A stretch of DNA of 28,665 bases, from positions 1 to 28,665 of the forward strand of contig DXZA01000062.1 of the NCBI GenBank assembly GCA_019415525.1, in the 5' to 3' direction. A model generated the notes under the pieces. The model was not told the origin of the DNA. It did no database searches and saw only the letters and a program-made list of their open reading frames with translations. The position numbers were made by a program, and so were the translations under genes. Below are positions 1-8,458 of this stretch, one piece after another. The stretch is from Tyzzerella sp. Its GTDB lineage: Bacteria; Bacillota; Clostridia; Lachnospirales; Anaerotignaceae. The stretch's first letter is position 1. Each line of letters opens with the position of its first letter.

Positions 1-35
1 TTATAAAACTATTACATTTAAAAGGGGGAGTAATT

Positions 36-527
36 ATTGCAAACTTAGAATATGTATATAGTGAAATTTTTAATTTAAGTATAAATATGGCCGTATGGAA
101 TAATATGCATTTTGAAAATTATTTTAATATAAACGGCAAAAATAATAATGGTATTACAATGCATCAATTTAATATCTTATCCACTATTTATTATACAAAA
201 ATAAATACTATAAGTGGTCTTGAAAATGTATTTGGTATAAGTAAAAGTAGTCTTTCAATAACTGTTAAAAAGCTTGAAAATGATGGCTATATATCAAAGA
301 AAAATGATATTAATGAAGATGGAAGAAAAGTATATCTTGAAGTTACAGATAAAGGAATTGAAGAAATTAAAATTAAAGAAAAAATAATGTATGAATTATT
401 TAAAATTTTTTTTAATTCCTTAAGTGAGGAGAATAAAGAAAATCTTCAAGATGGGATAGTAAAGCTTAATAAAGTTTTTAAATCCGATATAAAAATAATA
501 CCTAAAAGATTAAGTCAGGAGGATTAA
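36..527 (+). CDS. MarR-family transcriptional regulator
   Basis: A winged-helix repressor of the MarR type, probably controlling the efflux genes that follow it. The centre of the protein carries a helix-turn-helix (GLENVFGISKSSLSITVKKL) and then a wing with the family pattern of a Gly-Arg pair (NEDGRKVYLEVTDKG). The first ATG, at 87, has no ribosome binding site and would cut into the first dimerisation helix. A strong site (AAAGGGGGAG, 21-30) lies 5 nt before an in-frame ATT at 36. Starting there gives 163 aa, normal for MarR, and restores the N-terminal helix, so I extend to 36; no ATG, GTG or TTG exists in frame between. The stop is 4 nt before the membrane-fusion gene, so the three genes form one operon. 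The family is clear. Regulation of this operon is inferred from position, and the start is uncertain. Confidence 0.85.
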   Translation: MANLEYVYSEIFNLSINMAVWNNMHFENYFNINGKNNNGITMHQFNILSTIYYTKINTISGLENVFGISKSSLSITVKKLENDGYISKKNDINEDGRKVYLEVTDKGIEEIKIKEKIMYELFKIFFNSLSEENKENLQDGIVKLNKVFKSDIKIIPKRLSQED

Positions 528-531
528 AAAA

Positions 532-1827
532 ATGAAAAAAAGATTAATAACCACTATATTAATAGCAGGATTATCTTTTTCTTTAATTGGTTGTGGTGCT
601 AATGAAAATAATGAATCAGAAAACCAAACTGTGGAAAAAGGGATTTCAGTAGAGGTATATTCAGCAGCGAAAGACGGAATAGAAGATATATATAAATATT
701 CCGGCAAGGTTATGCCTAATGAAACAGCTATGGTAATGAGTACATTAATGGGTAAAGTTACTACTGTTAATTATAATGTAGGCGATTATGTAAATAAAGG
801 TGATGTTCTATTTACTATGGATACTACTGATATAGTAAATAATATAAATGTTCTTAAAGCTTCACTTGCAGCATCAGAAGCACAAATTGCTTCTGCACAG
901 ACTGCTGTTGATACAGTAAACGGTGCTGCTATGCAAACACAAATACAAAGTGCAAAGTCAGCATTAGACGCAGCAGAACTTGCTTATAATAATAGTAAAA
1001 CAACATATGATAATAATAAAGTTCTCTATGATGCCGGAATAATTTCAAAAGCAGATTTTGATAAAATAGAATTGGCATATAAAAATGCAGAATTACAATA
1101 TAATCAAGCTAAAGAAAGCTATAATATAATTTCTGTTCAAATGCCAGAAGAAAATTTGAAAAAAGCTCAAGATGCATATAATGTAGCTGTAGCATCAAAG
1201 GCTTCTATAGAGGCACAAATTGCCTCTGCACAAAAATCTTTGAATGATGCCAAGGTAACAAGTCCTATAAGTGGTATTGTATCAGAATGTAATGTTATAG
1301 AAGGTACTATTGCATCTCAATCAATGGCACCATTTACAATAATTGATACAAGTGTAGTAAATGTTACTGTAAATGTATCAGAAAGTATAATAAACTCAGT
1401 ACATGAAGGTGACAAAGTAAATCTTACAATACCAACACTTACAGAAAATAATTTTGAAGGTATTGTAAAAACTGTAAGTCCTGCATCAAATGCTACTGGT
1501 ACATATACTGTTGAGGTTCAAATACCTAATGAAGAGGGGCTTTTAAAATCCGGAATGTTTGGTGAAGTTTCTTTTGTAAATAGTAGAAGTGAAAACACAT
1601 TTGTTCTTTCAAGAGATGCTGTAATGACAGATGATGAAGGAACATATGTATATGTAGTTGAAGATAATAAGGCAAAAAAAGTTGTTGTTGAAACAGGAAT
1701 TGATAATGGTCAGCAGATAGAAATAACAAGTGGACTTGAAGAAGGTATGAATGTAGTTGTAAAAGGACAGACATATCTTACAGATGGTACAGATGTTGAA
1801 GTTGTTTCTTCTGAAAAGGAGGAATAA
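532..1827 (+). CDS. RND efflux membrane-fusion (periplasmic adaptor) lipoprotein
   Basis: Adaptor subunit of an RND pump (AcrA/HlyD family). The N-terminus is a lipoprotein signal: MKKR, a hydrophobic stretch, then the lipobox LIGC with Cys21 as the lipidated residue, so the protein should be anchored on the outer face of the membrane. A biotinyl-lipoyl-like half (around residues 70-95, GKVTTVNYNVGDYVNKGDVL) is followed by a long Ala/Gln-rich coiled-coil hairpin (about 100-240). The second lipoyl half is at TSPISGIVSECNVIEGT, and beta-barrel and membrane-proximal domains follow to the end (GLEEGMNVVVKGQTYL). A GGAGG site lies about 8 nt before the ATG. It sits between marR and the permease with only 3 nt to the next gene, so its partner is that permease. 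Confidence 0.93.
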   Translation: MKKRLITTILIAGLSFSLIGCGANENNESENQTVEKGISVEVYSAAKDGIEDIYKYSGKVMPNETAMVMSTLMGKVTTVNYNVGDYVNKGDVLFTMDTTDIVNNINVLKASLAASEAQIASAQTAVDTVNGAAMQTQIQSAKSALDAAELAYNNSKTTYDNNKVLYDAGIISKADFDKIELAYKNAELQYNQAKESYNIISVQMPEENLKKAQDAYNVAVASKASIEAQIASAQKSLNDAKVTSPISGIVSECNVIEGTIASQSMAPFTIIDTSVVNVTVNVSESIINSVHEGDKVNLTIPTLTENNFEGIVKTVSPASNATGTYTVEVQIPNEEGLLKSGMFGEVSFVNSRSENTFVLSRDAVMTDDEGTYVYVVEDNKAKKVVVETGIDNGQQIEITSGLEEGMNVVVKGQTYLTDGTDVEVVSSEKEE

Positions 1828-1830
1828 TAA

Positions 1831-4800
1831 ATGTTTTCCAGAATATCAATAAAAAGACCTGTAACAACTATTATGGTTACACTTATGGTTATACTTGGTG
1901 GTGTAGTTGGTCTTTCTGCACTTAAACTTGACCTTATGCCATCTATAGATATACCTGTTGCTGTTGTAAGCACTACATATGTTGGGGCAGGACCTTCAGA
2001 AATAGAAAATCTTATAACAGAGCCACTTGAGGGTGCTTTAGGTACAGTAAGTAATGTAAAAACAATATCTTCAACATCATCTGCAAACTCATCTATGATA
2101 ATTGTTCAATTTGAAGATGGTACAGATATTGATATGGCATCAATAGATATGCGTGAAAAGGTAGATCTTATAAAAGGAAGTTTACCAGAAGATGCTAATG
2201 AGCCTATGGTAATAAAAATGGATACAGAAATGATGTCATCTATTATGGTAGGTGTTTCATCTGATAAATATGATTTAACAGAGCTTAATAATCTTTTAGA
2301 TGAAAGCATAATAAATCGTATAGAAAGAATTGAAGGTGTTGCTTCTGTATCTACTGCTGGTGGAATAGAAAAAGAAATAGAAATAACAGTTAAACCAGAA
2401 AAAATGCAAGGTTACGGTATAACAGAAAGTACACTTGCACAAACACTTGCAGCAGAAAACCTTAACTATCCAACAGGAAGTATAGAACAAGGTACTACAA
2501 GTATGCAGGTAAGAACAACAGGTGAATTTAAGTCTATCGAAGAAATAAAAAATCTTCCGGTTATGACTCCTTCTGGTGCTGTTATACATGTAAGTGATTT
2601 TGCAGACGTAAATGAAGTTGAAAAAGATATGAGTTCTTTAGCACTTATAAACGGAGAAGAAGGAATTATACTTACAATACAAAAACAATCTACAGCTAAT
2701 GTTGTTGATATATCTGAGAAGATAAATAAAGAGATTGATGTTATTGGCAAAGACTATCCAGATATACATATATCTATGCTTAGTGATACAGCAGAATATA
2801 TAACAACATCTATTGATAATATAGTTTCTACATCTTTTCAGGCTGCTATAATGGCTATAATTGTACTTTTTATATTTTTAAGAGACCCAAAAACATCTTT
2901 AATAATAGGTATATCAATACCTACATCAATAGTTGCAACATTTGGGCTTATGTATTTATGCGGTATGAGTATGAATATGATTTCAATGGGTGGTCTTGCA
3001 ATAGGTATAGGTATGCTTGTTGATAACTCTGTTGTTGTACTTGAGAATATATTTAAGTATTGGAAAAATGGTATGACAGGAAAAAGAGCTGCCCAAAGAG
3101 GAGCTTCTGAAGTGGGAATGGCAATAACAGCTTCAACACTTACAACAGTAGCAGTATTCCTTCCGCTTATGTTTGTAAAAGGAACAATAGGTCAGTTATT
3201 TAAAGATTTATCACTTACAATAACATTTTCACTTGCAGCTTCATTAATAGTTTCTCTTACATTTGTACCTATGGCTTGCTCAAAGCTTCTTGGTTATACA
3301 GAAATAAAATCTTATAAGAAAAAAGGTAATATTGTAAGTAGAATACTTGATGGTTGGGGTAAAGGTATAGATAAACTTGATGAGTTATATCATAAAGCAC
3401 TTGTATATGTACTTGATAGAAAGAAAAGAGTAGTAGCATTATTCCTTTGTGTATTTATAGGTACATTATGTCTTGTGCCTATAATAGGTTTAGACTTTAT
3501 GCCTGCTATGGACCAAGGTGTTGCAAATATTACAATAGAACTTCCAAAAGGTAGTATAATAGAACAGACAGAAAAAGAAGTTTATAATGTAATGGAAAAA
3601 ATTGAGGATATACCTGAAATAGATACAACATATGTTACAGTAGGTGGTGGCATAATGTCATCAAGTACAGATAGTGCAAGTATTACTGTAAATATGGTTT
3701 CTATAAAAGATAGAGAACGTTCAACAGATGATATTGTTGAAGATATGAAAGAGCGTTTATCAAGTATTGCAGGTGTAGAAATAACTGTTGAAGCATCTAG
3801 TTCTGCAATGGGTTCATTTGGTGGTAGCCCTGTATCAATACAGATACAAGGAAATGATACAGATACATTAAATGATATTGGTGAAGATGTTATAAAAATT
3901 ATGGAAGGGATTTCTGGTATAAAGGATATAACAAGTTCATCAGAAGATTCTGTTCCAGAAGCCAATGTAATGATAAATAGAGCTAAAGCATCCCTTTATG
4001 GTGTAACATCAGCACAAATTGCAAATTCTGTAAGTACTGCTATTACTGGAACAGTATCTACACAATATAAAATAGATGGTTCTGAAATAGATATTAGAAT
4101 ACGTCAAGACCAAGATAGTGTAAAATATCTTAATGACCTTAAAAACATAAAGATATCAACACCAACAGGTGCTGTTCTTCCTTTAAATGAACTTGCAGAT
4201 ATAACAATAAAAGATAGTGCTGTATCTATAACAAGAGAAAATCAAAGACAATATATATCTATATCATCTGATGTTGATGGTAGAGCATTAAATGAGGTTC
4301 AAGCAGATTTAAAAGCTAAACTTGATAATTATAATTTTCCAGAGGGATATTCTTATAAATTCTCTGGAACACTTGATTCTATGATGGATTCATATTCAAG
4401 TCTTATGATTGTATTTGTTGTTGCAGTTTTGCTTGTATATATGATAATGGCATCACAGTTTGAGTCACTTATACACCCTTTTATAGTACTTTTCTCAATA
4501 CCTCTTGCTATAACAGGTGGTATATTTGGACTTTTTATAACAGGAAAAACAATAACAATGACTGCATTTATGGGATTTATAATGCTTGCAGGTATGGTTG
4601 TTAACAATGCTATCGTTCTTGTAGACTATACAAACCAGATACTTGATAAAAAGCATTGTAGCGTTAAAGAAGCACTTATAGAGGCTGGTCCAAACCGTTT
4701 AAGACCTATTCTTATGACTACTCTTACAACAATACTTGGACTTGTGCCAATGGCTTTAGGTAAAGGCGAAGGTATGGAAATGCAACAACCTCTTGCTATT

Positions 4801-4968
4801 ACTGTTATTTTTGGTCTTACAATATCAACTATTGTAACACTTTTATTTATACCTGTACTTTATTCTATAGTGGATACAATAAGATATAAACACTTTAAAT
4901 CTAAACGTGATAAAAAGCATAAACAAAAACACGATACAGTTGAAGATATAATTGAACAATCAACATGA
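1831..4968 (+). CDS. RND-family efflux permease (AcrB/HAE1-like)
   Basis: Inner-membrane proton-driven exporter of the ACR_tran family. Its 1045 aa equal the usual length. The layout is the standard duplicated one: TM1 at residues 10-30, a large extracytoplasmic loop, TM2-6 around 335-485, a second loop, and TM8-12 around 850-1020. The TM4 proton-relay region reads GMLVDNSVVVLEN, giving one acidic residue (Asp398) where AcrB has two. The TM10 region reads GMVVNNAIVLVDY, with Asn925 where AcrB has its relay Lys940. These replacements occur in other Gram-positive and HAE1-type pumps as I know them, so the pump need not be inactive. It is translated from GGAGG just after the adaptor gene. The C-terminus is a Lys/His-rich cytosolic tail. 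Substrates cannot be read from sequence. Confidence 0.95.
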   Translation: MFSRISIKRPVTTIMVTLMVILGGVVGLSALKLDLMPSIDIPVAVVSTTYVGAGPSEIENLITEPLEGALGTVSNVKTISSTSSANSSMIIVQFEDGTDIDMASIDMREKVDLIKGSLPEDANEPMVIKMDTEMMSSIMVGVSSDKYDLTELNNLLDESIINRIERIEGVASVSTAGGIEKEIEITVKPEKMQGYGITESTLAQTLAAENLNYPTGSIEQGTTSMQVRTTGEFKSIEEIKNLPVMTPSGAVIHVSDFADVNEVEKDMSSLALINGEEGIILTIQKQSTANVVDISEKINKEIDVIGKDYPDIHISMLSDTAEYITTSIDNIVSTSFQAAIMAIIVLFIFLRDPKTSLIIGISIPTSIVATFGLMYLCGMSMNMISMGGLAIGIGMLVDNSVVVLENIFKYWKNGMTGKRAAQRGASEVGMAITASTLTTVAVFLPLMFVKGTIGQLFKDLSLTITFSLAASLIVSLTFVPMACSKLLGYTEIKSYKKKGNIVSRILDGWGKGIDKLDELYHKALVYVLDRKKRVVALFLCVFIGTLCLVPIIGLDFMPAMDQGVANITIELPKGSIIEQTEKEVYNVMEKIEDIPEIDTTYVTVGGGIMSSSTDSASITVNMVSIKDRERSTDDIVEDMKERLSSIAGVEITVEASSSAMGSFGGSPVSIQIQGNDTDTLNDIGEDVIKIMEGISGIKDITSSSEDSVPEANVMINRAKASLYGVTSAQIANSVSTAITGTVSTQYKIDGSEIDIRIRQDQDSVKYLNDLKNIKISTPTGAVLPLNELADITIKDSAVSITRENQRQYISISSDVDGRALNEVQADLKAKLDNYNFPEGYSYKFSGTLDSMMDSYSSLMIVFVVAVLLVYMIMASQFESLIHPFIVLFSIPLAITGGIFGLFITGKTITMTAFMGFIMLAGMVVNNAIVLVDYTNQILDKKHCSVKEALIEAGPNRLRPILMTTLTTILGLVPMALGKGEGMEMQQPLAITVIFGLTISTIVTLLFIPVLYSIVDTIRYKHFKSKRDKKHKQKHDTVEDIIEQST

Positions 4969-4982
4969 TTATTTATAAAAAA

Positions 4983-5010
4983 GCAGAGTATTTAATATAC
5001 TCTGCTTTTT
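4983..5010. terminator. Bidirectional hairpin terminator
   Basis: A 9-bp perfect stem (GCAGAGTAT / ATACTCTGC) with a 5-nt loop has a T-run downstream and an A-run upstream, so it works as an intrinsic terminator on both strands. On the plus strand it ends the efflux operon. On the minus strand it lies just past the two structured RNA units, where a minus-strand transcript of them would end. Confidence 0.9.
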
Positions 5011-5031
5011 TAATTTAAAAATATAAAAATA

Positions 5032-5234
5032 GGTTAGATTTTCTGCTAACAAATATATATTCTGTTCTGACACTTTAGCACCGCTGTACTACTATACGGT
5101 TATTACCAAAGGATACTTTTAATACCGTATAGTAGTATATTGCGGTAGCGAGTGACGCAGAACATAGTGATGTAAAGTATAGAACAAATCAACCTTGAGG
5201 CTACCTCAAAGCAAAAAGACCAGAAAATCTAACC
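5032..5234 (-). ncRNA. Retron-like structured ncRNA, copy 1 (msr-msd candidate)
   Basis: A 203-nt element closed by a perfect 14-bp terminal inverted repeat (GGTTAGATTTTCTG / CAGAAAATCTAACC), comparable to retron a1/a2. Read on the minus strand it has, after a1, a small hairpin (TTGAGG stem, 3-nt loop; 5195-5209). A 102-nt hairpin follows (5063-5164), and then a2. That hairpin has an outer stem TGTTCTG/CAGAACA, an ACCGC/GCGGT stem, and a 14-bp upper stem (5087-5100 with 5124-5137). Above these come one unpaired T, 3 more pairs and a 16-nt apical segment. This order (small msr hairpin, long msd hairpin) fits retrons on the minus strand only. No clear branching-G motif (AGC after a1) is visible. 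It is about 97% identical to copy 2 outside the variable stem. Confidence 0.72.
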
Positions 5235-5273
5235 TTTTAGTTATCATATTTAGTTTTTAAAATTTTTATAGAA

Positions 5274-5478
5274 TAGTTAGATTTTCTGCTAACAAACGTA
5301 TATTCTGTTCTGACACTTTAGCACCGCTGCACTATCGGTAGGTTCTTACCAAAGGATACTTTTAAGACCTACCGATAGTGTACTGCGGTAGCGAGTGACG
5401 CAGAACATAGTGATGTAGAGTATAGAACAAATCAACCTTGAGGCTACCTCAAAGTAAAAAGACCAGAAAATCTAACTA
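5274..5478 (-). ncRNA. Retron-like structured ncRNA, copy 2 (msr-msd candidate)
   Basis: Second tandem copy, same orientation, 39 nt from copy 1. The terminal repeats are 15 bp (TAGTTAGATTTTCTG and its complement). The outermost G-C pair of copy 1 is A-T here, a compensated change. The small hairpin is at 5438-5452 and the long hairpin at 5306-5407. Its upper stem (5330-5343 with 5367-5380) has a different sequence from copy 1 yet is also perfectly paired, around the same 16-nt apical segment (5348-5363). A minus-strand extended -10 promoter (5496-5523) would start transcription about 11 nt before a1. So this copy is promoter-proximal and copy 1 would follow in the same transcript. The structure is seen directly; that it is a retron RNA is inferred from the nearby RT. 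Confidence 0.72.
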
Positions 5479-5495
5479 ATATTTTTATATTTATA

Positions 5496-5523
5496 AGTAT
5501 AACATATATTTTAAAAAAGTCAA
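5496..5523 (-). promoter_or_regulatory. Minus-strand sigmaA promoter for the ncRNA units
   Basis: On the minus strand there is TTGACT (5523-5518), a 16-nt spacer and TATACT (5501-5496), with an extended -10 TG (5504-5503). Predicted start is near 5489, just before copy 2. No comparable plus-strand promoter fits in the 20 nt between the efflux terminator and copy 1. Confidence 0.72.
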
Positions 5524-5561
5524 TTTTTTTGTCAAAATTATAATGAAAAATATATAATCAC

Positions 5562-5589
5562 TTGAAAATATATAGAAATAAGGTATAAT
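5562..5589 (+). promoter_or_regulatory. Promoter of the RT operon
   Basis: TTGAAA (5562-5567), a 16-nt spacer and TATAAT (5584-5589), with a predicted start near 5596 and a short leader to the first gene. It points away from the ncRNA promoter; the two -35 boxes are about 40 bp apart, so RNA and protein genes can be controlled separately. Confidence 0.8.
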
Positions 5590-5638
5590 TTTATTATATA
5601 TTATTTTTTTAAATTAGTCATTTTATGGAGGAAGGGGT

Positions 5639-8458
5639 TTGTTTACTATGGAAGTTATAAAAAGAGAACTAAGCCCAGAAGAACACGAACGATTTTGGAA
5701 TAAAGCTCAAAAACCTGTTCGTAAAGTTTCTCTTTGGGGAACAGATAGCAAAAATAATCCTTGTATAATTATTTTATATGGTGAGCATCAGGCTGAGTTC
5801 AAAAAAATGAGAACTTCATATTATTATGATATGTTTGAGGGGTATGTTTTAGACAAAAATGTTAAATATACTCATTATGCTATATTTTATGGCATTAATG
5901 GACATTTACCTTCTACTGTAAATACATATTATGATGTTGAATCTAATTCTCTTTTTACAAAAAAAGGCTATAAAGAAGCTCACATATATTGGGATTGGAA
6001 TAGTTCGGATTATACATATTCAAGAAAAATAAAAATTGATAAAAAATATAAAATAAAAGAATTTTATAGTGTTGATGGTGAAATTGAATTTAACTACTAT
6101 GAAAATCATACATATAAAGATTATGTTTCATATTTAAAATCAAATAATATTAAATTTAATGATTGTGAAGTTATTGAAGATTTAGGTTCTTTATTTGGTT
6201 TTGATGAAAATAGTATATATTATAATTATGTTTTAGATATGTTTACAAAAGAAAGATTATATGGCAGAAAAAAAGCATTAAGCCAATTTATTAAAACAAA
6301 TCCTTCTTTTGAAGATTATGAAAAACTTTTGAATGTTGCAAGTGTAGAATTAGCTTGTGGTATATTCCAAGAACTTACAATTTCTAAAAATCCTATTTTA
6401 TTAGAAAAAGCAAAAGAAATAAATAAAAGTAGTGATTTATGGTCAATAGAAGAGGCATATCATAAAGGTTTAAAACGAATTTTAAAACAATATATAAGTA
6501 TTTTTGATGAAAAAATGATTTTAAAACAGAAAGAAGATATTTATAAATCATTACCTGATATGGATTTCCATATTAAAAAATTAGAGATGTATGGGCAAGT
6601 AATGACAGGTGATGTATTAGAAGAATATTTATCAAATACTTCTTATTTTAATATTTATAATATAGGTTGGGTTTTTGGTAATCAAAAATTATTTGATAAA
6701 AATAAATATACTGATGGTAAGAAATTTAAAAAGATTGAATTTAAAAATACCATACAATCAGCAAAAGCATATGATATGGCTGATGCTATTGGTAAAATTG
6801 CATACTGTCTTGATGCTCCAAGAACAACTTACTATTTAAAAGGAATTAAAGAAAGTAAGGCTTATGATTATTTTGTTCGTTATATAAGAAGAACTATTGA
6901 TGAATATAGACAAAATGATGAAGAAAAATTTGTAGCAGCAGCAAGAGAAATGCTTGTAAGTTATACACCGAAAGATGGTTTATTATGGTATGATTTTGAA
7001 AATTATTATAATCAAAATTATTTCTTCAATCGCTATTTTTCACAGAAAATAAAAAATGGTATAAGAGATAAAGAAGATGTTTGGGATAGACATATTGATG
7101 ATGTTGTTTATATTGCAAAAAATGCAAAATCAAATATAGTAGGTAAATTCTGTTATATTACAATAAAGAAGGCTTATGACAATCATAATTTCGATAATTA
7201 TGATTTAAAAGAACTTATATCTTTTACACAAATACCTTATACTAAAACAGCAGAGTTATTTGAAAATATTGTTTTGCCTAAAATTAAAGCATTAAACACT
7301 TTTGATGGAGAAATTATGCTTCTCTTAATGGATACTGTTTTAGATAAAATACAACGTGTGGCAGAAGACTATTTTGTTAGAACAAATGGTAAATTCTCAC
7401 CTGAAAATATAGCAAATATGTTTGCTCTAAATAGTTTTGAAAAATGGTTAATCATAATCAAAAAGAATATTCACGATTTTACACCTACTGAATATATTTC
7501 TTTTGTAAAGAATTTCTTAATGAAAAATGATTATTTTATAAATAGTAAAAAAGAGATTTCAGATAATGTTAAAGAGTTCTTGAAAAACTCAATTTCATCA
7601 TTAAATAATGCTACAATAGATGAAAAACAAGATTTATTACAATATATTGTATCATTATTACTTGAAAATACAGAATTAACTGATTTTATGACTGAATTTA
7701 TAGAGGATATATTATTTAGTATGCCTTATGATGAGCTTAAAGAAGTGTTACAAGATATTGAATTTAAAAATATTGTTATGAAAGAAAGAGTTTATAATAC
7801 TATTACATTATTAAAGGCTATAAAAGAAGACATTATTCCTAAAGACACAGTTATATTATCAATACTTGATATTGGTTCTCCAAAACTTGTAAAAGTATTA
7901 ACAGAAGTTATTGAAAAATTAAAATCAAAATTATCAATAACAACATTACTTCTTATATCTGAATGTAGTGTTTATGCTTTAAATGAAACTGCAAAAACAG
8001 TTTTTGAAAATATGGATATTGAAAATAGAGATAAATTACATATGATTTTAATTGATTCTCCTGTTGAAAAAGTGCATAAATATGCTTTGGAAAAATTAGA
8101 TGAATGGTATGGAAATAAAACACCAAAGCAGTTTATTTATCGTATGTTGGAACACCCTTGTATAGCTGTTAAATCATTCCTTTCCAACAAAATGGAAAAT
8201 GCATTTTCAAATTTGAAAGATGTACAGCCAGATTTATATATTTATTATGTAAAAACACTTTTATATCTTCCTAATAAAGTATCAAAAAGTAAGGATTATG
8301 TTTATAATACAATTCCTACTTTCTTAAAATATTATCCTGATAGGAAAAAAGAGTTAGAAGATATATTACTTGATATTGGAAGTACAAATGGTAAATTTAA
8401 TTCTGAAAAAGCACTTGTTACATTTGCAAAAATTCAGAAGGAGGTATGTAATCTATGA
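5639..8458 (+). CDS. Large helical-repeat-like protein of the retron-type operon
   Basis: A 939-aa soluble protein with no signal peptide or membrane segment. I cannot assign a family with certainty. Residues about 1-135 look like a small mixed alpha/beta domain rich in aromatics (KVSLWGTDSKNNPCIIILYG, then THYAIFYGINGHLPSTVN), loosely reminiscent of WGR-type domains. From about 190 to the end it is almost all amphipathic helices of 15-25 residues in tandem, as in HEAT/ARM solenoids. No nuclease, NTPase or protease motif is visible. The start is TTG at 5639, 7 nt after GGAGG (5627-5631); ATG 5648 is the alternative. Its stop overlaps the next start by 4 nt. It is first in the operon with the SWIM protein and RT, so it is probably a scaffold, sensor or effector of that system. 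Confidence 0.85.
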   Translation: MFTMEVIKRELSPEEHERFWNKAQKPVRKVSLWGTDSKNNPCIIILYGEHQAEFKKMRTSYYYDMFEGYVLDKNVKYTHYAIFYGINGHLPSTVNTYYDVESNSLFTKKGYKEAHIYWDWNSSDYTYSRKIKIDKKYKIKEFYSVDGEIEFNYYENHTYKDYVSYLKSNNIKFNDCEVIEDLGSLFGFDENSIYYNYVLDMFTKERLYGRKKALSQFIKTNPSFEDYEKLLNVASVELACGIFQELTISKNPILLEKAKEINKSSDLWSIEEAYHKGLKRILKQYISIFDEKMILKQKEDIYKSLPDMDFHIKKLEMYGQVMTGDVLEEYLSNTSYFNIYNIGWVFGNQKLFDKNKYTDGKKFKKIEFKNTIQSAKAYDMADAIGKIAYCLDAPRTTYYLKGIKESKAYDYFVRYIRRTIDEYRQNDEEKFVAAAREMLVSYTPKDGLLWYDFENYYNQNYFFNRYFSQKIKNGIRDKEDVWDRHIDDVVYIAKNAKSNIVGKFCYITIKKAYDNHNFDNYDLKELISFTQIPYTKTAELFENIVLPKIKALNTFDGEIMLLLMDTVLDKIQRVAEDYFVRTNGKFSPENIANMFALNSFEKWLIIIKKNIHDFTPTEYISFVKNFLMKNDYFINSKKEISDNVKEFLKNSISSLNNATIDEKQDLLQYIVSLLLENTELTDFMTEFIEDILFSMPYDELKEVLQDIEFKNIVMKERVYNTITLLKAIKEDIIPKDTVILSILDIGSPKLVKVLTEVIEKLKSKLSITTLLLISECSVYALNETAKTVFENMDIENRDKLHMILIDSPVEKVHKYALEKLDEWYGNKTPKQFIYRMLEHPCIAVKSFLSNKMENAFSNLKDVQPDLYIYYVKTLLYLPNKVSKSKDYVYNTIPTFLKYYPDRKKELEDILLDIGSTNGKFNSEKALVTFAKIQKEVCNL

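Larger units (their letters stand above)
5032..5478. repeat. Tandem direct repeat of two ~204-bp units with a variable paired stem
   Basis: The two units align without gaps. They differ at about 23 positions, and 16 of these fall in the two arms of the upper stem (8 per arm, all compensated). Only 7 lie in the remaining ~170 nt, two of which form a compensated terminal pair. The upper-stem arms on the plus strand are TACTACTATACGGT (copy 1) and CACTATCGGTAGGT (copy 2). No further copy is seen in the window. Confidence 0.95.

Noticed and set aside
5032..5478. CRISPR array
   Set aside because: Only two units of ~204 nt with 39 nt between them; the units are long, structured and have terminal inverted repeats, and no cas genes are present.
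5032..5478. Two MITE-type transposable elements
   Set aside because: Terminal inverted repeats are present, but no target-site duplication is shared by both copies (copy 2 has flanking TA, copy 1 does not), and compensated changes limited to an internal stem are not expected for MITEs. Kept as a weaker alternative.
5032..5478. Plus-strand reading of the structured units
   Set aside because: No room for a promoter before copy 1, no terminator after copy 2, and hairpin order opposite to retron RNAs. RNA data could overturn this.
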